Assembly (NCBI GenBank): GCA_022559845.1 | Contig: CM040124.1 | Span: forward strand, 69,215,491-69,279,490 | Direction: 5' to 3' | Source of the DNA: Amorphophallus konjac | Taxonomy: Eukaryota > Streptophyta > Magnoliopsida > Alismatales > Araceae | DNA length: 64,000 nt | The notes under the pieces: generated by a model | Seen by the model: the letters and a program-made list of their open reading frames with translations, nothing else | Told to the model about the DNA's origin: nothing | The model's database searches: none | Position numbers and translations under genes: made by a program | Shown here: positions 43,097-54,993 of the stretch, piece by piece | Layout: the number at the start of each line of letters is the position of its first letter | How positions within the stretch are numbered: position 1 is the stretch's first letter

Positions 43097-44881
43097 TGTA
43101 GACACGCTAAAATTGACGTTACTATGAGTACATCTCATATTACCTTGTAATGTCCCGATTTGACCCTTAAATTAGTTTTGTTTGAGTGGTTTTTCCCACT
43201 TTTCTTGGATTTCTCGCTTGTTTCTCTCTTTTCTTATTTTTCCCTATTTTCCTGGATTTTCTAGGCTTTTTTCTCCATTTTTTTAGATTTTTCTGGGTAT
43301 TTTTATGAATTTTTTGGAATTAACGACTTAAAGAAGGGCGTCATTTCTTTTTAAGAAAATTAAAATAAAATAAAAGAAAATTAACGACATATAATGAGGG
43401 CGTCCATTTCTCTCAAATTCTTATTTTTCTAGAATTTTTTGAAGTTTTTTCGAAATTTTTTAGAATTAACGATCAAGAATAGGACGTTACATTTATTTTA
43501 AATAAAATAAAAATTAAAAAAAATTGAAGAAACGACGTAGGGGAAGGGCGTCAATTTCAATTGATTATTTTATTAATATTTTTTTACCCTCTTCTAGAGG
43601 TGATTTGGTGGACTTCCGGGTGTTAGAAAAATACGCAAAAATTGTCATTGGAATCAGTACAATGAGATGCACCTCCACCTAAAAAATGGAAAAATAATAT
43701 TAAGAAATGAAAAATAGCCCTATTTTGATTCTTTTTGAATTAACGACCCTTGGTAGGGCGCGTTTTTAATTAACGCCTTTGGTTGAGGCGTGTTTCACAA
43801 TTTTCAGAAAAAAAAAGAAAGATTTATTTCTAAAAATGATCCCTGAATTGACGCCTTGTTCCAAGGCGCGTTTTAAATTAACGCCCCTCTTACAGGTCGT
43901 CAATTCTTGAATTGACGCCCTTGTTCAGGTCGTGTTTCACCTTTCGGGTTCTAAACGAACGCAGCCTTTCTCAGAGAGTCCCTGCTTCGTTTGGTCACCT
44001 TGCCCATTCTTATCCTTCCCTCCTTGGGCTCTTGCCCGTTCTCATCCTTCTATCTTTGATTCAATCCTATTAATAGAGCTTCTGTAGCTCTGTTAAGGGG
44101 TTAGATTCGAATTCTTCTTTCTTCTCCCCTCCGTTCTTCTGTGTTTTTTTTTCTGTTTTCTTCTTCTTTCTGTTTCTTCGTCTTTTTTTTCTTCACAGGA
44201 AGCTGCTGCATTGGCTAGGGAGGGGGGGGCTCTTTACGGTTAAACTTCATCCTTTGGAAGACTTCCTCCCAAACGATTAATCAAAGCCAAAGAAGCAGCA
44301 CATGCCCTTCATCCTTTTATCTATTCTTCCTTTTATTTTATCATCATCGGTTCATTCATATGCATGCATGTTCATACATGTTTATTTTTTTAAACTCAAC
44401 CACGTTGAGTATCTCCCGTAAGTGCCACTCTTGCACTCTTTCCCTTATTCATATATTTGCATCTTCATACATTCATATATTTCCACACCCTTTTGCATAG
44501 GGGTTTAAGGGCCACCACCCTTAAGGTGTGTTCTTCATCATACTTTCATGCTCATATTTTTATTAAGAATTTGATGCTACACTCACCATATTTCTAATTC
44601 AATTTCTTTATTGGTGTTTGTTGATTTTGCAAGGGTAATCAAATTGAGAAGAACTCTCTTCATCGGCCGGCCGATGTAGAAGAGAAAGGAGCACTCACAT
44701 CCCCGCGTTTCAAGGTATTTTTCGCGATCCCTCCATGTGATTATTTTGTTATATTCTTTGAGGCCCTCGCGTCTCTAGCGATCACATTTCCATATTTGCA
44801 CCTCGTGCATGCTTTTTATGCTTCATATTCATCCATATTTATTTATTTTTTTTCCTAAGTGGATTTTAAATAGGATCTACA
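43097..44881 (+). repeat. 3' LTR of D (1785 bp)
   Basis: It is a near-identical copy of 34619-36405 with scattered substitutions and a shorter poly-G run at 44222, followed by the second GACAG (44882-44886), after which the C coding sequence resumes. Confidence 0.93.
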
Positions 44882-45281
44882 GACAGTTGATGCTATTGCT
44901 GACAAAATTCTACCTACTCTATGGCCGAGCAACAAGCCAATTTTATCTGTGATGGACTTGAACTTTCCATGGGCATATGCGTCATGCAAGCCCGCCACTG
45001 CACCAATTAATGTCAAAATCAAGTCCAAGATTAGAGATTCTAAGGGATGGCACATGATCCTGAAATTAGGCTATCAGCTGGGCATGGGCCTCGGTGCACA
45101 GTTGCATGGATGGACTAAGCCCATCTCTAGGGGCAGAAAGATGAGCAGGCGAGGCCTTGGCTACCGGGAGTCAGCATTGTCAATACTGGGAGATTCTAGG
45201 CCGCTGACGTGGGACTACCGTCAGCATTTCGTGAAGGGTCCATTGCAGCCAGGTACCCGGAGGATGCCACCCTATGCTGAT
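44882..45281 (+). pseudogene. G-patch segment of the C polyprotein
   Basis: This is C coding sequence between insertions D and I. It gives LNFPWAYASCKPATAPINVK and the G-patch MILKLGYQLGMGLGAQLHG then RGRKMSRRGLGY, complete here (B has a stop at the last residue). It continues to PPYADC, where LTR I is inserted after CTGAT (45277-45281). The piece is open throughout from 44949. Confidence 0.8.
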
Positions 45282-45659
45282 TGTTAGAGCTGGTGCGATG
45301 GATTCAGAGGGGGGTGAATGAATCCCTCTTATAAAAATTTCAATCAATTAAAACTACTAATTACGCCCAGTTAAAACTTGTGGAAAGGCAAAGATGCGGA
45401 AGCAATATGGGCAGGTAATTAGCATAAAGTGGATGCTCTCTACGAAGGACGAGAAGATGACGGACAAACAAAATTTCAGAACTCTACAGAATAGACTGAT
45501 AATAAGAATAGACTTCACGAAACTCACACGAGACCTATATCAAACGTGCGGTATGCAAATGGAACACTCGCTAGATTGGAAAAACAAATTAATCGGCCTA
45601 AACATACATCTAGCGAGAGCAGATGAGACAATCAAACCACAGTGCACAAGGCAATTTTA

Positions 45660-45960
45660 AGGTGGTTCAGTCTACAACCCGCAGACCTACGTCCACCCCA
45701 CACTCCAACTAGAGTGTGGCTTCCGCTGATACATAGCTTAACAGCTGGGCCTCACAGCTTGCCAACATCAGTTGAGCATCACAGCTTGCTTCCGCTGGGC
45801 AATACAGTATAGCCGTCCACTGACTCACAGCTTGACTGCTGGGTGTTACAGCTTCGCCGACCAGAGGATACCACACCTCTGCAACCGCTGGGGCTTACAG
45901 CTTAACCGTTCCAGAGGAATCCTCCTCTGCCCGCTGAGCATCACAACTTGCTCTGCTGAC
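45660..45960. repeat. Hairpin chain in R/U5 of LTR I
   Basis: Small inverted repeats include CACACTCCAACTAGAGTGTG (45699-45718), GAGGATACCACACCTC (45862) and CAGAGGAATCCTCCTCTG (45915), separated by repeated ACAGCTTG/CAGCTGGG phrases. They occupy the same place as the hairpin chains of LTRs A and H, after the shared AGGTGGTTC..CCTACGTCCACCCC phrase. Confidence 0.7.
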
Positions 45961-46323
45961 AAACAGCTTGAAATAAAGAGTGTGAAAGAAAAACAAGAAA
46001 TGAGAAATCATAGCGATAGAAAGCTATATATGATGATAGCACCAATGTGGCTCTCAGGGAGCTGATTGACCTGAATTTGATCCAAGGTCCAGTGGAACTA
46101 ATCTTTCAGGAAATTCTTCTATCTTCTTCTCCTCGAGCTCTTTCTTCACCCTCTTTCTTTCTTCCTCTTCTTCTGCTTCTTTTCCCTCTCTGCTATTCTC
46201 TCTTTTCTTCTCTCGATCTCTGCTCTCAAAAGCTCTCTCTCTCCTTCTTCCTCTTCCTCTCTGGATCATGCTAGCTCTAGATCTTTCTACTTCGATCCCC
46301 TTTCTCAGGAAGGAGAGGCTTCC

Positions 46324-46332
46324 TTTTTATAT
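46324..46332 (-). promoter_or_regulatory. TATA box of LTR I
   Basis: Minus-strand CATATAAAAAGGAAG lies between the TGCACCGAC array (upstream) and the CT-rich leader (46130-46265). Confidence 0.6.
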
Positions 46333-46639
46333 GAGCAACAGATGTAGGGCGTGTGCTTTTCACGATTCCCACCCAAATGCCTTGGCCCACATGGCAGCAT
46401 CCTAGCTCAATGCTTTTCACATGTCATGATCCTGGCACCTCCTCCACTCTTGGATCACGTGCCATTCTTATTCTTCTCAAAAAAATACCTGTCATACAGT
46501 CAGAAAGAAATATCAGCTCGAGACAGTTATACATATAGTAAACAGGTAAACAGGACTGCACGGAGTCAATAGGTGAATAAGCCAGATGTGTACAGACTTA
46601 ATTGCAGCACAATACTAACGGATGCACTAGCTATGTGTA

Positions 46640-47360
46640 TGCATTGTGCAAGCATTGCACAGACCTACTCGGGTCGTGAGCAGCCTTGCAAGGACTCCGT
46701 GTGTACGAGTATTAGAGGGATGCACAGACTCTAATTACTTGGTGCAAGTGTTGCACCGACTCAGTGAATGCTATGAGAAATATTGCACAGACGTACCTGA
46801 TGTGCTAAAGGCATTGCACCGACGTTGATCCTTTGAAACCAAATCTTGCACCGACTTAATATTGCTAAAAGCACGGACACAAATACGCTAACAAATCAAT
46901 GCACTGATGAAGATATGCACCAACTTTAGTCTACACAAACTGGAATTCTGCACCGACCTTGTGTATGAGCAGCCAAGAGAATGCACCGACTTGGGTGCGT
47001 GCAAGGGATGCCTTGTACCGACCTATCCAGCGTGCACCAACAAAGGTTGCACCGACCTTATGCTCGGTCACATAAGATGAAACATGCACGGACGCTCTAC
47101 TGAATGAACAGGGTTGTACTGACCTTAATGTAAGCATGAACACAATATGCACCAAGGCAAGGTTTGTACTGAGGCAAAACTTTGCACCGATCTTCTATAT
47201 GCACCGACCCAAGTATGCCGTGTTCACGACCAACATTGCACCGAGTGCACATATGCACCGAAGTAAAACATGCACTGACTATGCTATATAAGTATGCAAA
47301 GTTTGCACCGAGATAGAAAATGCACTGATCTTCTTCAGTGTGATGCATGCATAGGCATAC
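46640..47360. repeat. TGCACCGAC motif array in U3 of LTR I
   Basis: About 20 copies of TGCACCGAC or one-mismatch variants (TGCACTGAC, TGTACCGAC, TGCACGGAC, TGCACAGAC) occur with irregular spacing of 15-60 bp, all in one orientation: for example near 46750, 46815, 46845, 46950, 46981, 47047, 47188, 47203 and 47238. The DNA between copies differs, so this is an interspersed motif array, not a satellite. Confidence 0.9.
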
Positions 47361-47548
47361 CCATGAAATGCTCATCAAACTCGTGATGCATACAGCAATT
47401 ATACTCGTGATGCATACAACAATTATTCACCAGCACTGACTTAAGCAATGCACAGCAAGCAAGAGCAAATGCATAAACATTCAATCTTTCATGCAAACAC
47501 ATGGTGACTTATAGTGTTTGCTATCATCAAAATCACAGAGGCACAACA

Positions 47549-48640
47549 CTGATGAGAGAAGTGATGCCACTTGTGCTGTTGTTGACCCACCACCGCCACT
47601 AAAGGGGTTGGTGGGTGATATAGAAGATTTTTGTGATTGTTTTAAAAAGTTGTTTCACGAGGAAGAAGTTTGCTTGAAAAAATTAGAATTGCAGCTTGCG
47701 AAGTGCTCTCCGGTGGAGCCAGTTTACTGGAGGCAACGGGAAGAGGGGAGCTCCATCATTACTTTTTCTTGGCCTCCTTCCCGCCTTGCCTCCCTGTTTC
47801 AGCAGTTGGGGTTTATTCCCCGTTCACCACCAATCATGGTTGACACGTTCTTCACTGAAAGGCCATTCAAAATTTTATTTGTTCCATGTGCATGTGGGCA
47901 GTGCCCACCTATTGATCTGTCTACCATGTGGACCCCCTCATCCAATCTTTCAGACATGTGGTTTTCCTCATCCGATCCATTTTTTGATGTTCTATTCCCG
48001 TCTCTCTTCCCCCTTCAACTTCCTCCTCCTCCTTCCTCCTCTAACCTCTCTTGTTGCATGATTTCCTCCAATCTCAAAAAAAAATACCAATTTCAAAACA
48101 GAGATTTCAAGGGAGGATTATGCTTTGTTTTGTCCGCATCCTTCCCAGGGGCACGAGCCCCCTGTTTCTGCTCCCGTAGATATTCTATCCCCTAGGTTAG
48201 GTGTAGGACTTGTTGAGATTAGAGAAGTAGAGTCAGTTGAGTCTAGTGAGTTAGGTTCTTTCTCTAATGTCTCCAACCCATCCACACTTTCTATGCGCCC
48301 GATGACACGTCCTTCTAAAGTCGTTCCTGATAGATTCCTTCAAGATCTTGTCCAATAAGTGCCCTGAGTTTGTAGAGACAATCATAGTCTTGGAGGATGA
48401 TGAGGAGATAGATGGGGTGTGGAGCGATGACAGATTAGGAGTATATGAAATCATAGATTTGAAGGACCCTATCGATGATGAGGAGAGCGACGTGGATGAC
48501 ACTGTCAATCTGTACGTACAGAGTTTGAAGAGATTTGACGAACCGTCGTCGGTAGTGGATGAACCCACGAAAGAGATTAATCTAGGGACTGAAGAGCACC
48601 CCATGCCTATAATTATCTCTGCTAATCTCCCTCCTCAAGT
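47549..48640 (+). pseudogene. Unrecognised domain of the C polyprotein
   Basis: It is the counterpart of B 12290-13500 and better preserved. From about 47560 to 48090 the frame is open: VGDIEDFCDCFKKLFHEEEV, SIITFSWPPSRLASLFQQL, PRSPPIMVDTFFTERPFKIL, VPCACGQCPPID and MWFSSSDPFFDVLFPSLF. I do not recognise the fold. The next part, rich in Ser/Val, is frame-shifted near 48120, and a TAA at about 48356 breaks it. An acidic segment with LEDDEE and EINLGTEEHPM leads to RT. Conservation in two diverged elements suggests it was under selection while they were active. Confidence 0.65.
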
Positions 48641-49643
48641 TGAAGAGGAGCTGATCAAGGTTTTGAGGGATTATAGCGATTCATTTGCCTGGTCCTACGA
48701 GGACATGCCGGGCCTTGACCCTACTCTGGTAGAACATAGATTGGTACTTAAACCCAGGGGCAACGCCCGTTAAACAAAAAGTGAGAAGATTCCACCCCCA
48801 AATGGCCTTAAGGATAAAAGGAGAAGATGATAAGCTACATAAGGCCAAGTTCATTAGAGTAGTTTTATATCCTCAATGGGTGACGAATATTGTCCCTGTA
48901 ATGAAAAAGGATGGAAAAATTTGGATTTACATTGATTTCAGGGACTTGAATAAGGCAGGTCCGAAAGATGATTTTTCGCTTCCTCACATCGACGTGTTGG
49001 TGGACAACACGGCTGGGTACGAAGCCCTCTAGTTTGTGATATGAATATTCAGGCTATAATCAAATCCGTCTCGCTCCTGAAGATCAAGAAAAGACCTCAT
49101 TCACCACACCCTGGGGCACATACTACTATGTTGTCATGCCATTCAGATTAAAGAATGCAGGTGCCACGTATCAACAGGCAATGATGGCTATCTTCCACGA
49201 CATGATGCATGTGTATATGGAGGCCTACGTGGATGATATTCTGGTAAAATCAAGGTCAAAGGAAGAGCACCCTACTATCTTGGCCAAAGTGCTGCAAAGG
49301 GCTAGGGAGTATAGGTTAAAAATGAATCCAAAGAAATGTGTGTTTAGAGTTACATCAGGGAAATTGCTAGGGTTCATAGTTAGTAAGTGGCGGATTCAAA
49401 TTGATCTAAACAAAGTAAAGGTCGTTATGGAAATGCCACCGCCTAAGAACATCACTGAGCTTAGAGGATTGATTGGGCGTCTGCAGTTTATTCGGAGGTT
49501 CATATCTCAACATTCGCAAAGATGCCGCCCATTTTGTGAATTATTGAAGGTGGGGGCCAAATTCGAATGGAATGTACAATGTCAGAAGGCCTATGAGGAT
49601 CTCAAGGTTTATTTATCCAATCCCCCTGTTTTACAACCACCTG
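48641..49643 (+). pseudogene. pol: Reverse transcriptase of C, cut by E
   Basis: It opens DYSDSFAWSYEDMPGLDPTL (Trp retained where B has a stop), then DFRDLNKAGPKDDFSLPHID, and the catalytic YVDD at 49226-49237. Breaks: a one-base insertion near 48770 and TAG at 49030 with a local frameshift. From 49136 to 49643 it is open and ends LKVYLSNPPVLQPP at the E insertion site. The following RNase H resumes at 52948. Confidence 0.88.
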
Positions 49644-49982
49644 TGTAATGCCCCGGGTTTGTCGGATCCTCGTTCGTGGGTCCCGGATCTGGTTTCTCGG
49701 AGCGTCCGACTCTGTTGTGTTCGAAATTTCATTTCGGACATCTTTCGTGTTCGGATCGGCGTGATCCGAAGTCGTTTCGGAGGCCCGGAGGCGTTCTGCG
49801 GCTTTTTCCGTGTGTGTTTTCTGATTCCCGGCGTGGTTTTGGCTTTTTCTTCGGAACCTCGTTGCGGGTGAACCGGGCCGTTCACCTAGGCAAGTGTGGT
49901 ACCGTTACGATCGGTGCGTTCCGAGGATCGCGAGGGTGTGATTTTCTATTTTTTGGGATTTTTTCAAATTTCTGGATTTTCC

Positions 49983-49990
49983 TATATATA
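49983..49990 (+). promoter_or_regulatory. TATA box and CT-rich leader of LTR E
   Basis: CCTATATATACCCCC is followed at 50000-50080 by a CT-rich tract (CTCTCTCTTCCTCTC and similar), a usual layout for a plant promoter and 5' leader. The G LTRs lack this part. Confidence 0.75.
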
Positions 49991-50621
49991 CCCCCACCCT
50001 CTCTCTTCCTCTCATTTCTCACTCTCACCCTCTCTCTCTTCTCCCACTCTCTCCTCTCACTCTCTCCTCTCCGGCGGCCGACGGACCGAGGCGGGGGCGA
50101 GGCGGGGCAATGCGGGCGAGGAGGACGGCGAGGATGGGTCGAGGATCGAGGCTCTGGGGCGTGGTGAAGCTCGGCCGTGGGTTCGTGGAACGACGAGGCT
50201 TCAACGGCGTTTTCTTTGTGGATTGGCATCCACGGTGCGTGAAATCTTCGGTGGGGGTAGGGAGATGGACCCCCAGCTCGTGCACTTCCTTTCCCGCAAG
50301 TTTTGTAGGCTACGGTGAGCCGAGCGGGCCAAATGGGGTGATTTGGGCAAAAATCCATGTTTTAGGGCTTGTGGGCCGATCTCCCGTTTCATTGCGTTTC
50401 TGGCCGATCCGAGGCCGTAGATGCATGCTAGGGGTTATTTGGGGGCTTCCCCTATGTTTTCCCCCTCATCCGTGGATGTTTGGGGGTGTGGCGTGGATTT
50501 TTGGGGTTTTCCCGCCGTTCTCGGTTTTCCGAAATGGTCGCGGTCCACCAGAAACCGCGTTCATTGGTCGCTGTCTTGGGAGAACCGCGTTCATCCTTTG
50601 TGTTTTGGTCGAGGAGGCCTT

Positions 50622-50855
50622 TGAGCGTCGCGGTCGTGCAATAGACCGCTTTGGTCTAGTCGCGGTCATGGGATGACCGCTACTATCTGGTCGCGGTCCT
50701 CGGGCGACCGCTACCATCGGGGTTGTGTCTGGCTGGTTGCGGTCGTGAGGTGACCGTGACAGCATGGTCGCGGTCTCCGGTCGACCGCTACCATCTGGTC
50801 GCGGTCCCCGGTCGACCACTATCTGGTCGCGGTCACCAGGTGACCACTACCATGT
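50622..50855. repeat. GCGGTC..GACCGC dyad array in LTR E
   Basis: Seven to eight near-tandem units of about 33 bp: TCGCGGTCATGGGATGACCG, TCGCGGTCCTCGGGCGACCG, TTGCGGTCGTGAGGTGACCG, TCGCGGTCTCCGGTCGACCG and so on, joined by CTACCATCTGG. Stems are 6 bp, loops 7 nt. It lies downstream of the TATA box. Confidence 0.9.
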
Positions 50856-52947
50856 TCTGGTTCCTGTTTGCGCTGTTTTGACCTCCGGTCAACCCGGTTG
50901 TGACCCAGTGGTTGACTTTAGGTCTCGTGAGTGTCTCGGACACCCCGTGGAGTTCCGTGACCGTGTCTTTGGGTGTCCAGAGGTTGTCCCACTTACCTCG
51001 TTTTGCGTGTCACGAGCTTAAGGGTCCAAGTGACCTTTTAGCATTCCGATTGTGCTGTGTTGGTCTCCGGTCGACCCGGTTGGGACCCAGTGGTCGACCT
51101 ACGGCCTTGTGAGTATCCCGGACACCCCATGGGTTCTGTGTCCATGTTTTTGGGGTGTCGGGAGGGACCGTGTTGCCTCAATTAGCGTGCCCATAGGTGT
51201 GGTGGGTCCGGGTGACCCCACGTGTTCCAGGTTTTCATGTTACGCATGATCGAGTCACCGTGCATCGATGGGTGTACGGTGGGGCCTCCCCCGCATATCG
51301 TGGGTTTCTTTGGTCGGCGATTCCCATGTGGGCCACGTGTTTGGCCTTGGACTGCGAGTCTAGTTATCCGGCCTGGGGCTGGAGGTTTTTCGCTTGCTTC
51401 AAGATGGGAAATCGACATGGTGACCTGTGTGCTACCTTGGGAATCGTGCTTCCGTGTTTTCTGTGTGGCCCGTGTGGGTGGCCTTAAGTCCTTTGCATTC
51501 CCTTCCCGAGGGAGTGGTCTTGGCAGCTCGTGAGTTATCTCGGTATTCGTGCTACCGTGGTTTTAGACCTAGGGATTAGGCCAGATTGACGGCTTAGTGC
51601 TGTCATGTGCAACGGTCTCGACTCTGAGTCGTGTGACTCAAAGACCGTTGAGTTCAGTAGGTCTAGTGGACCATCTAGAGTATGGTGGCGTCGTGCCACC
51701 TGTTACTTTACGATACTCGCAATGGGTGCGGGTGTGGTTTTCTATGTCCACGTTCTATGACACGTCCACTAGTCATAGCTTCCTGCGCACGCGTGTGTGG
51801 ACCCACCTGGGAGTGGTGGAGAGTGAGACCCAGTGTGACGCGGTTTTTAGGCTGGTTTCCGTAGGGCCCCTTGCCTTTGCCACCAGAGTCCGGTGGGGGG
51901 GAAAACCAGCTAGAGGACCCGACCTAGAGCAGATGGTCTGTGTGTGCACACGTAGTTGGGGGCTTAGGACACGCGCTGACGAGCATGACCCCAGCTAGTC
52001 CTTGTTGTGGTACTTGTTACGTGTCTGAGTCTCACGCCCGGGGCGTCGTAGCTAGACACTTGTGACGCGGTGTAAGACGACAGGGGACGCATCCGTCGTT
52101 CTTCTAGTGGGTGGTGCTCCTGTCACGTGACGTGAGTTGTTGTGTACCGGGTTCTGTGTCCGTCCGCGAGACGGGACTTCGTGAGTGGTTTCGGGAGTGT
52201 TCCCGGAGTCGAGGTTTGGGGTTTCCGGTGAGCTTCACCGAGGGCCTTTCCCCAGACAGCGTTGTGTTTACGACGGTGAGGTCGTGACTGTGTTCCTTGA
52301 CCGTGTGGTTTTGGCTTGGGCCCTTTTCATGAGGGCAGGCCTCCGCTTTGGAGGTATCGTGACGTTTTCCTAGTAGCGTGGCTAGGGCGGCTCGTGTTTG
52401 GTGGTCCCCGATCGTGGAATCGGGTGGTCGGGTGCGTGGCTTGGTTGTCCCCCGACGGGAGACTAGGTGGTGTTTTCTGGTACAGTAGGAGTAGCTGTAG
52501 TGCCGAGTTTTTGACCGGCCACCGGTTTGCTGTTCCTGCTGTAGTTGTAGCTCTCCTTTCCGCTACCGCCGTTGTTTCCGGTTGGGGTTCCGCGGGATCC
52601 CTGCTGAGTCTCTGTTTTGGAGACTCATTCCCTGCTTTTTAGGTGTGGCGGTTCTTCCTCGAGGTTCGAGGGTGCGGAGCGGAGGTTCTCAGTTGCCAGC
52701 TTGCCGGGCCGAGTGTTCACTTGGCATGTGGTACGTTTTACTACTTTAGACTGTACTTTCTGTTGGACTGGACTCTGTTGTAGTTATTTATTTATTTCTG
52801 TTAATTATTGAATTGTCCTGCTTTATTTCCTATTTCTTTGTGCCTCCACACTCCTTTTAGCCCTTCCGAGCCCTCCCGGCTCGTGGGCAGCGGTGCGAGT
52901 CTCGGGTTATCGGGCCTTCCCGGTAATCGGATTCTCGGGTCGTCACA

Positions 52948-54215
52948 ACCTACCCCTGATAAACCCCTGATTTTATACATTTCAGTTATTGATGACTCCC
53001 TAGGAGTTGTCCTGGCATAAGTGGACGACGAAGGAAAGGAAAGGGCAGCCTACTACCTCTCTAGGTTATTCAATCATGCTGAATCTAAGTATACCACTAT
53101 GGGGAAGACCTGCGCAGTGTTAGTATGGGTAGCTCAGAAGCTCAAACATTATTTCCTTGCCCATGATGTTAAGTTGATCTCTAAAATGGACCCAATCCGT
53201 TACCTCTTAGAAAAGCCCGTCCTTTCTAGCAGATTAGCTCACTGGCAGAGCTTCCTCTCTCAATTTGATATCACCTTTGTCGTTCAGAAAGTGATCAAGG
53301 GATATGCTATTGCTGAGCATCTTTTTCATTCTCCTATCCCTTGCACAGATTCTATCCAAGATGAGTTCCCTGATGAACACCTAGCTGTGATCGATCATCA
53401 CCCGTTCTGGTCATTGCACTTTGATGGTGCACTTAATTCCCAGGGCCGAGGGATCGGCGTTGTCCTCCTAACTCTAGAGGGAGTGACCATTCCGATTGCA
53501 TATCAACTCTCCTTTCCTGCCACCAATAATATAGCTGAGTATGAGGCTCTCCTTGCCGGATTGAAACACGCCTACATCATGGGCGCGCGATACTTAAATA
53601 TTATAGGAGATTTTCAATTGGTGCTACGTCAAGTTCTTTCCACTTATCGCACCCGTGACCCCAAACTCAAACCTTATCAAGATTTGGTCACGATCTTGGC
53701 TAAGCAATTCTGTAAACTTATTTACACCCATACTCCTCGGTCTCAGAATATTCTTGCCGATGCACTCGCGTCGCTTGCTTCTTCCCATTCCTTTCCCCTC
53801 AGCTGCGCCACTGAGACTATTGCGGTCCAGCGGTTAGACGCTCCTTCCCTTCAGGATCCGTGGTTTGACAACCTTAGGAAGTCTGTAGGGAAGAAAGCTG
53901 AAAAGGAGGATTTGAAAGAAGTATCTTTAACTGAGCTCGAGGAAATTTTGGAAGTGGAGGAATTGCTTTGGTACCATGAAATCGAGCAGTATTGCAGGGA
54001 TGGGTCATTCTCGAAATCAGCCAACGCCGCGCAGCCCAAGGCCATAAGGAGAGTCGCCTTTCGATACACCATTGTTGTAGGAGAATTGTATAGATGGGCT
54101 CTCAATGGAGTTCTCATGAGATGCTTAGACGATGATGAGGCCTAGAAAGTTGTTGAAGCAGCTCACTCAAGCGAGTGTGGAGGGCATGTCAATGGTCAGG
54201 CCTTGGTGAAAAAGA
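52948..54215 (+). pseudogene. pol: RNase H, archaeal-type RNase H and start of integrase of C, cut by F
   Basis: The first RNase H (to about 53320) is broken by TAA at 53018 (B has CAA). The second (53395-53830) carries HFDGAL, AEYEALLAGL, GDFQLV (Ser of B is Phe) and ADALASLAS, so its catalytic acids are retained. The segment 53021-54142 is open. TAG at 54143 replaces TGG of B. The integrase zinc region begins HSSECGGHVNGQALVKKI and is cut at about 54215 by F; the catalytic core is beyond the window. Confidence 0.88.
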
Positions 54216-54233
54216 TCTGGAGAGGGGGATTTC

Positions 54234-54932
54234 TGTAGCCCAATTAAGAGCAGCCAAACTAGGCCCATCAGGACCAAACGAGGCTCAGCTCATCCGAGTG
54301 ACAGCCCTCCATGGCCCACTTCGGCAGAAAAGCCCAATAAAGATCACTCGGGATCCCATCCTTCCTCGGCGGCCCTTAGGCTCGGAAGGCCCGAACGACA
54401 GAACGGAGGAAAACCCACGCCCGAGCCATCCCTCATCGGGATGAAGGGCGAGCGCTTCACACCCACTCCGATCTGACTGCATCCGAGCTATGCCATCGCC
54501 CGGACAGGGCTGGCACTTCTCATGCTTGGATCGACCGACAAATGCTTATCCATGCAGCCGTCGACAGTCCTTTATGAGCATGAGTTCAGCGGGATAAGGG
54601 TGCCATGATCTCCCAAGGTCATGAAGAGCCCACGATGAGGACGTAACGATCCCACAATGAGGACGTAACTCTCGCCTAAAACTCCTCAACTTATGGGACT
54701 CATCAAGGGAACTCACTATATAAACCAGGTACTCTCTCCGGCGGCAAGTAAGGCAGATAGAGGCCTAACACTCCCTGAGCAGGAACCACTTCACCATCTT
54801 GGTGTTGGGGAATCTCGCGCATCTCTTTCAACCTTCCTCAATACCTTCCACCATTACTCTACTGACTTAAGCATCGGAGGGTTTCCCCAGGGAACCATCC
54901 CTGGGACCCTGATTCGTTTCTCTTTCTCTACA
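54234..54932 (+). repeat. LTR of F (about 700 bp)
   Basis: It runs TGTAGCCCAATTA to TTCTCTACA, so the ends are TGTAG/CTACA inverted. A TATA box CACTATATAAACC lies at 54717-54724. The right end is less sure than the left because 61 bases separate it from the primer site; it could extend to about 54980. If the LTR began at 54217 (TGGAGAGG) the purine tract would be part of it. Confidence 0.65.
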
Positions 54933-54993
54933 GTTCACTACCCGGTGATCATCCTCCTAGCTCAGGACCAGCGCGATATCATGCCCCTTCATC

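Larger units (their letters stand above)
34619..44881 (+). mobile_element. Element D: non-autonomous pol-less Tat-type retrotransposon (LARD-like)
   Basis: It is complete and 10.3 kb long: LTRs 34619-36405 and 43097-44881, flanked by GACAG on both sides. Its internal 6.7 kb holds one gag-like, proline-rich reading frame and long noncoding DNA. I find no protease, RT, RNase H or integrase. The primer site, leader block and post-pol block are shared with B and C, so it probably used their enzymes. The LTRs are nearly identical by eye, suggesting a fairly recent insertion. Confidence 0.9.
45282..47548 (-). mobile_element. Element I: solo LTR of a SIRE-like copia element
   Basis: It is bounded by TGTTAGAGCTGG and GGCACAACA and flanked by CTGAT at 45277-45281 and 47549-47553. 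There is no primer site, gene or polypurine tract, so it is a solo LTR left by recombination between two LTRs. Read on the minus strand it begins TGTTGTGCC and has TTTTGATGATAGCAAAC, the block also in J and A. It shares with H the phrase AATGTGGCTCTCA (46047 and 62696) and a CT-rich run, so I and H are the same family. Confidence 0.9.
49644..52947 (+). mobile_element. Element E: solo LTR (3.3 kb) of a Tekay-type chromovirus
   Basis: It begins TGTAATGCCCCGGG and ends GGGTCGTCACA, flanked by ACCTG and ACCTA (one mismatch), at a site where B homology is continuous. There is no primer site, polypurine tract or gene. Its first 330 bp and last 30 bp match the short LTRs of G, so G and E are relatives. 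The long LTR is normal for Tekay. Scattered short reading frames inside have no support as genes. Confidence 0.85.
28345..54215 (+). mobile_element. Element C: Tat-lineage Ty3/gypsy element in five pieces
   Basis: Pieces are 28345-34618, 44882-45281, 47549-49643, 52948-54215 and an unseen remainder. It is a relative of B in the same order (LTR, primer site, leader, gag, protease, G-patch, RT, two RNase H, integrase start). D, I, E and F interrupt it. Junctions are confirmed by target duplications and by continuous homology with B. The 3' part, which in B holds the antisense genes, lies beyond F and outside the window. Confidence 0.93.

Noticed and set aside
46640..47360. Regularly repeated 9-mers that could be mistaken for a CRISPR array
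   Set aside because: Spacing is irregular, units vary and the context is a plant LTR with a target duplication; there are no cas genes.
49896..50676. Several overlapping reading frames of 100-190 codons inside LTR E
   Set aside because: GC-rich DNA has few stops; frames overlap on both strands, no domain is seen and the region is a solo LTR.
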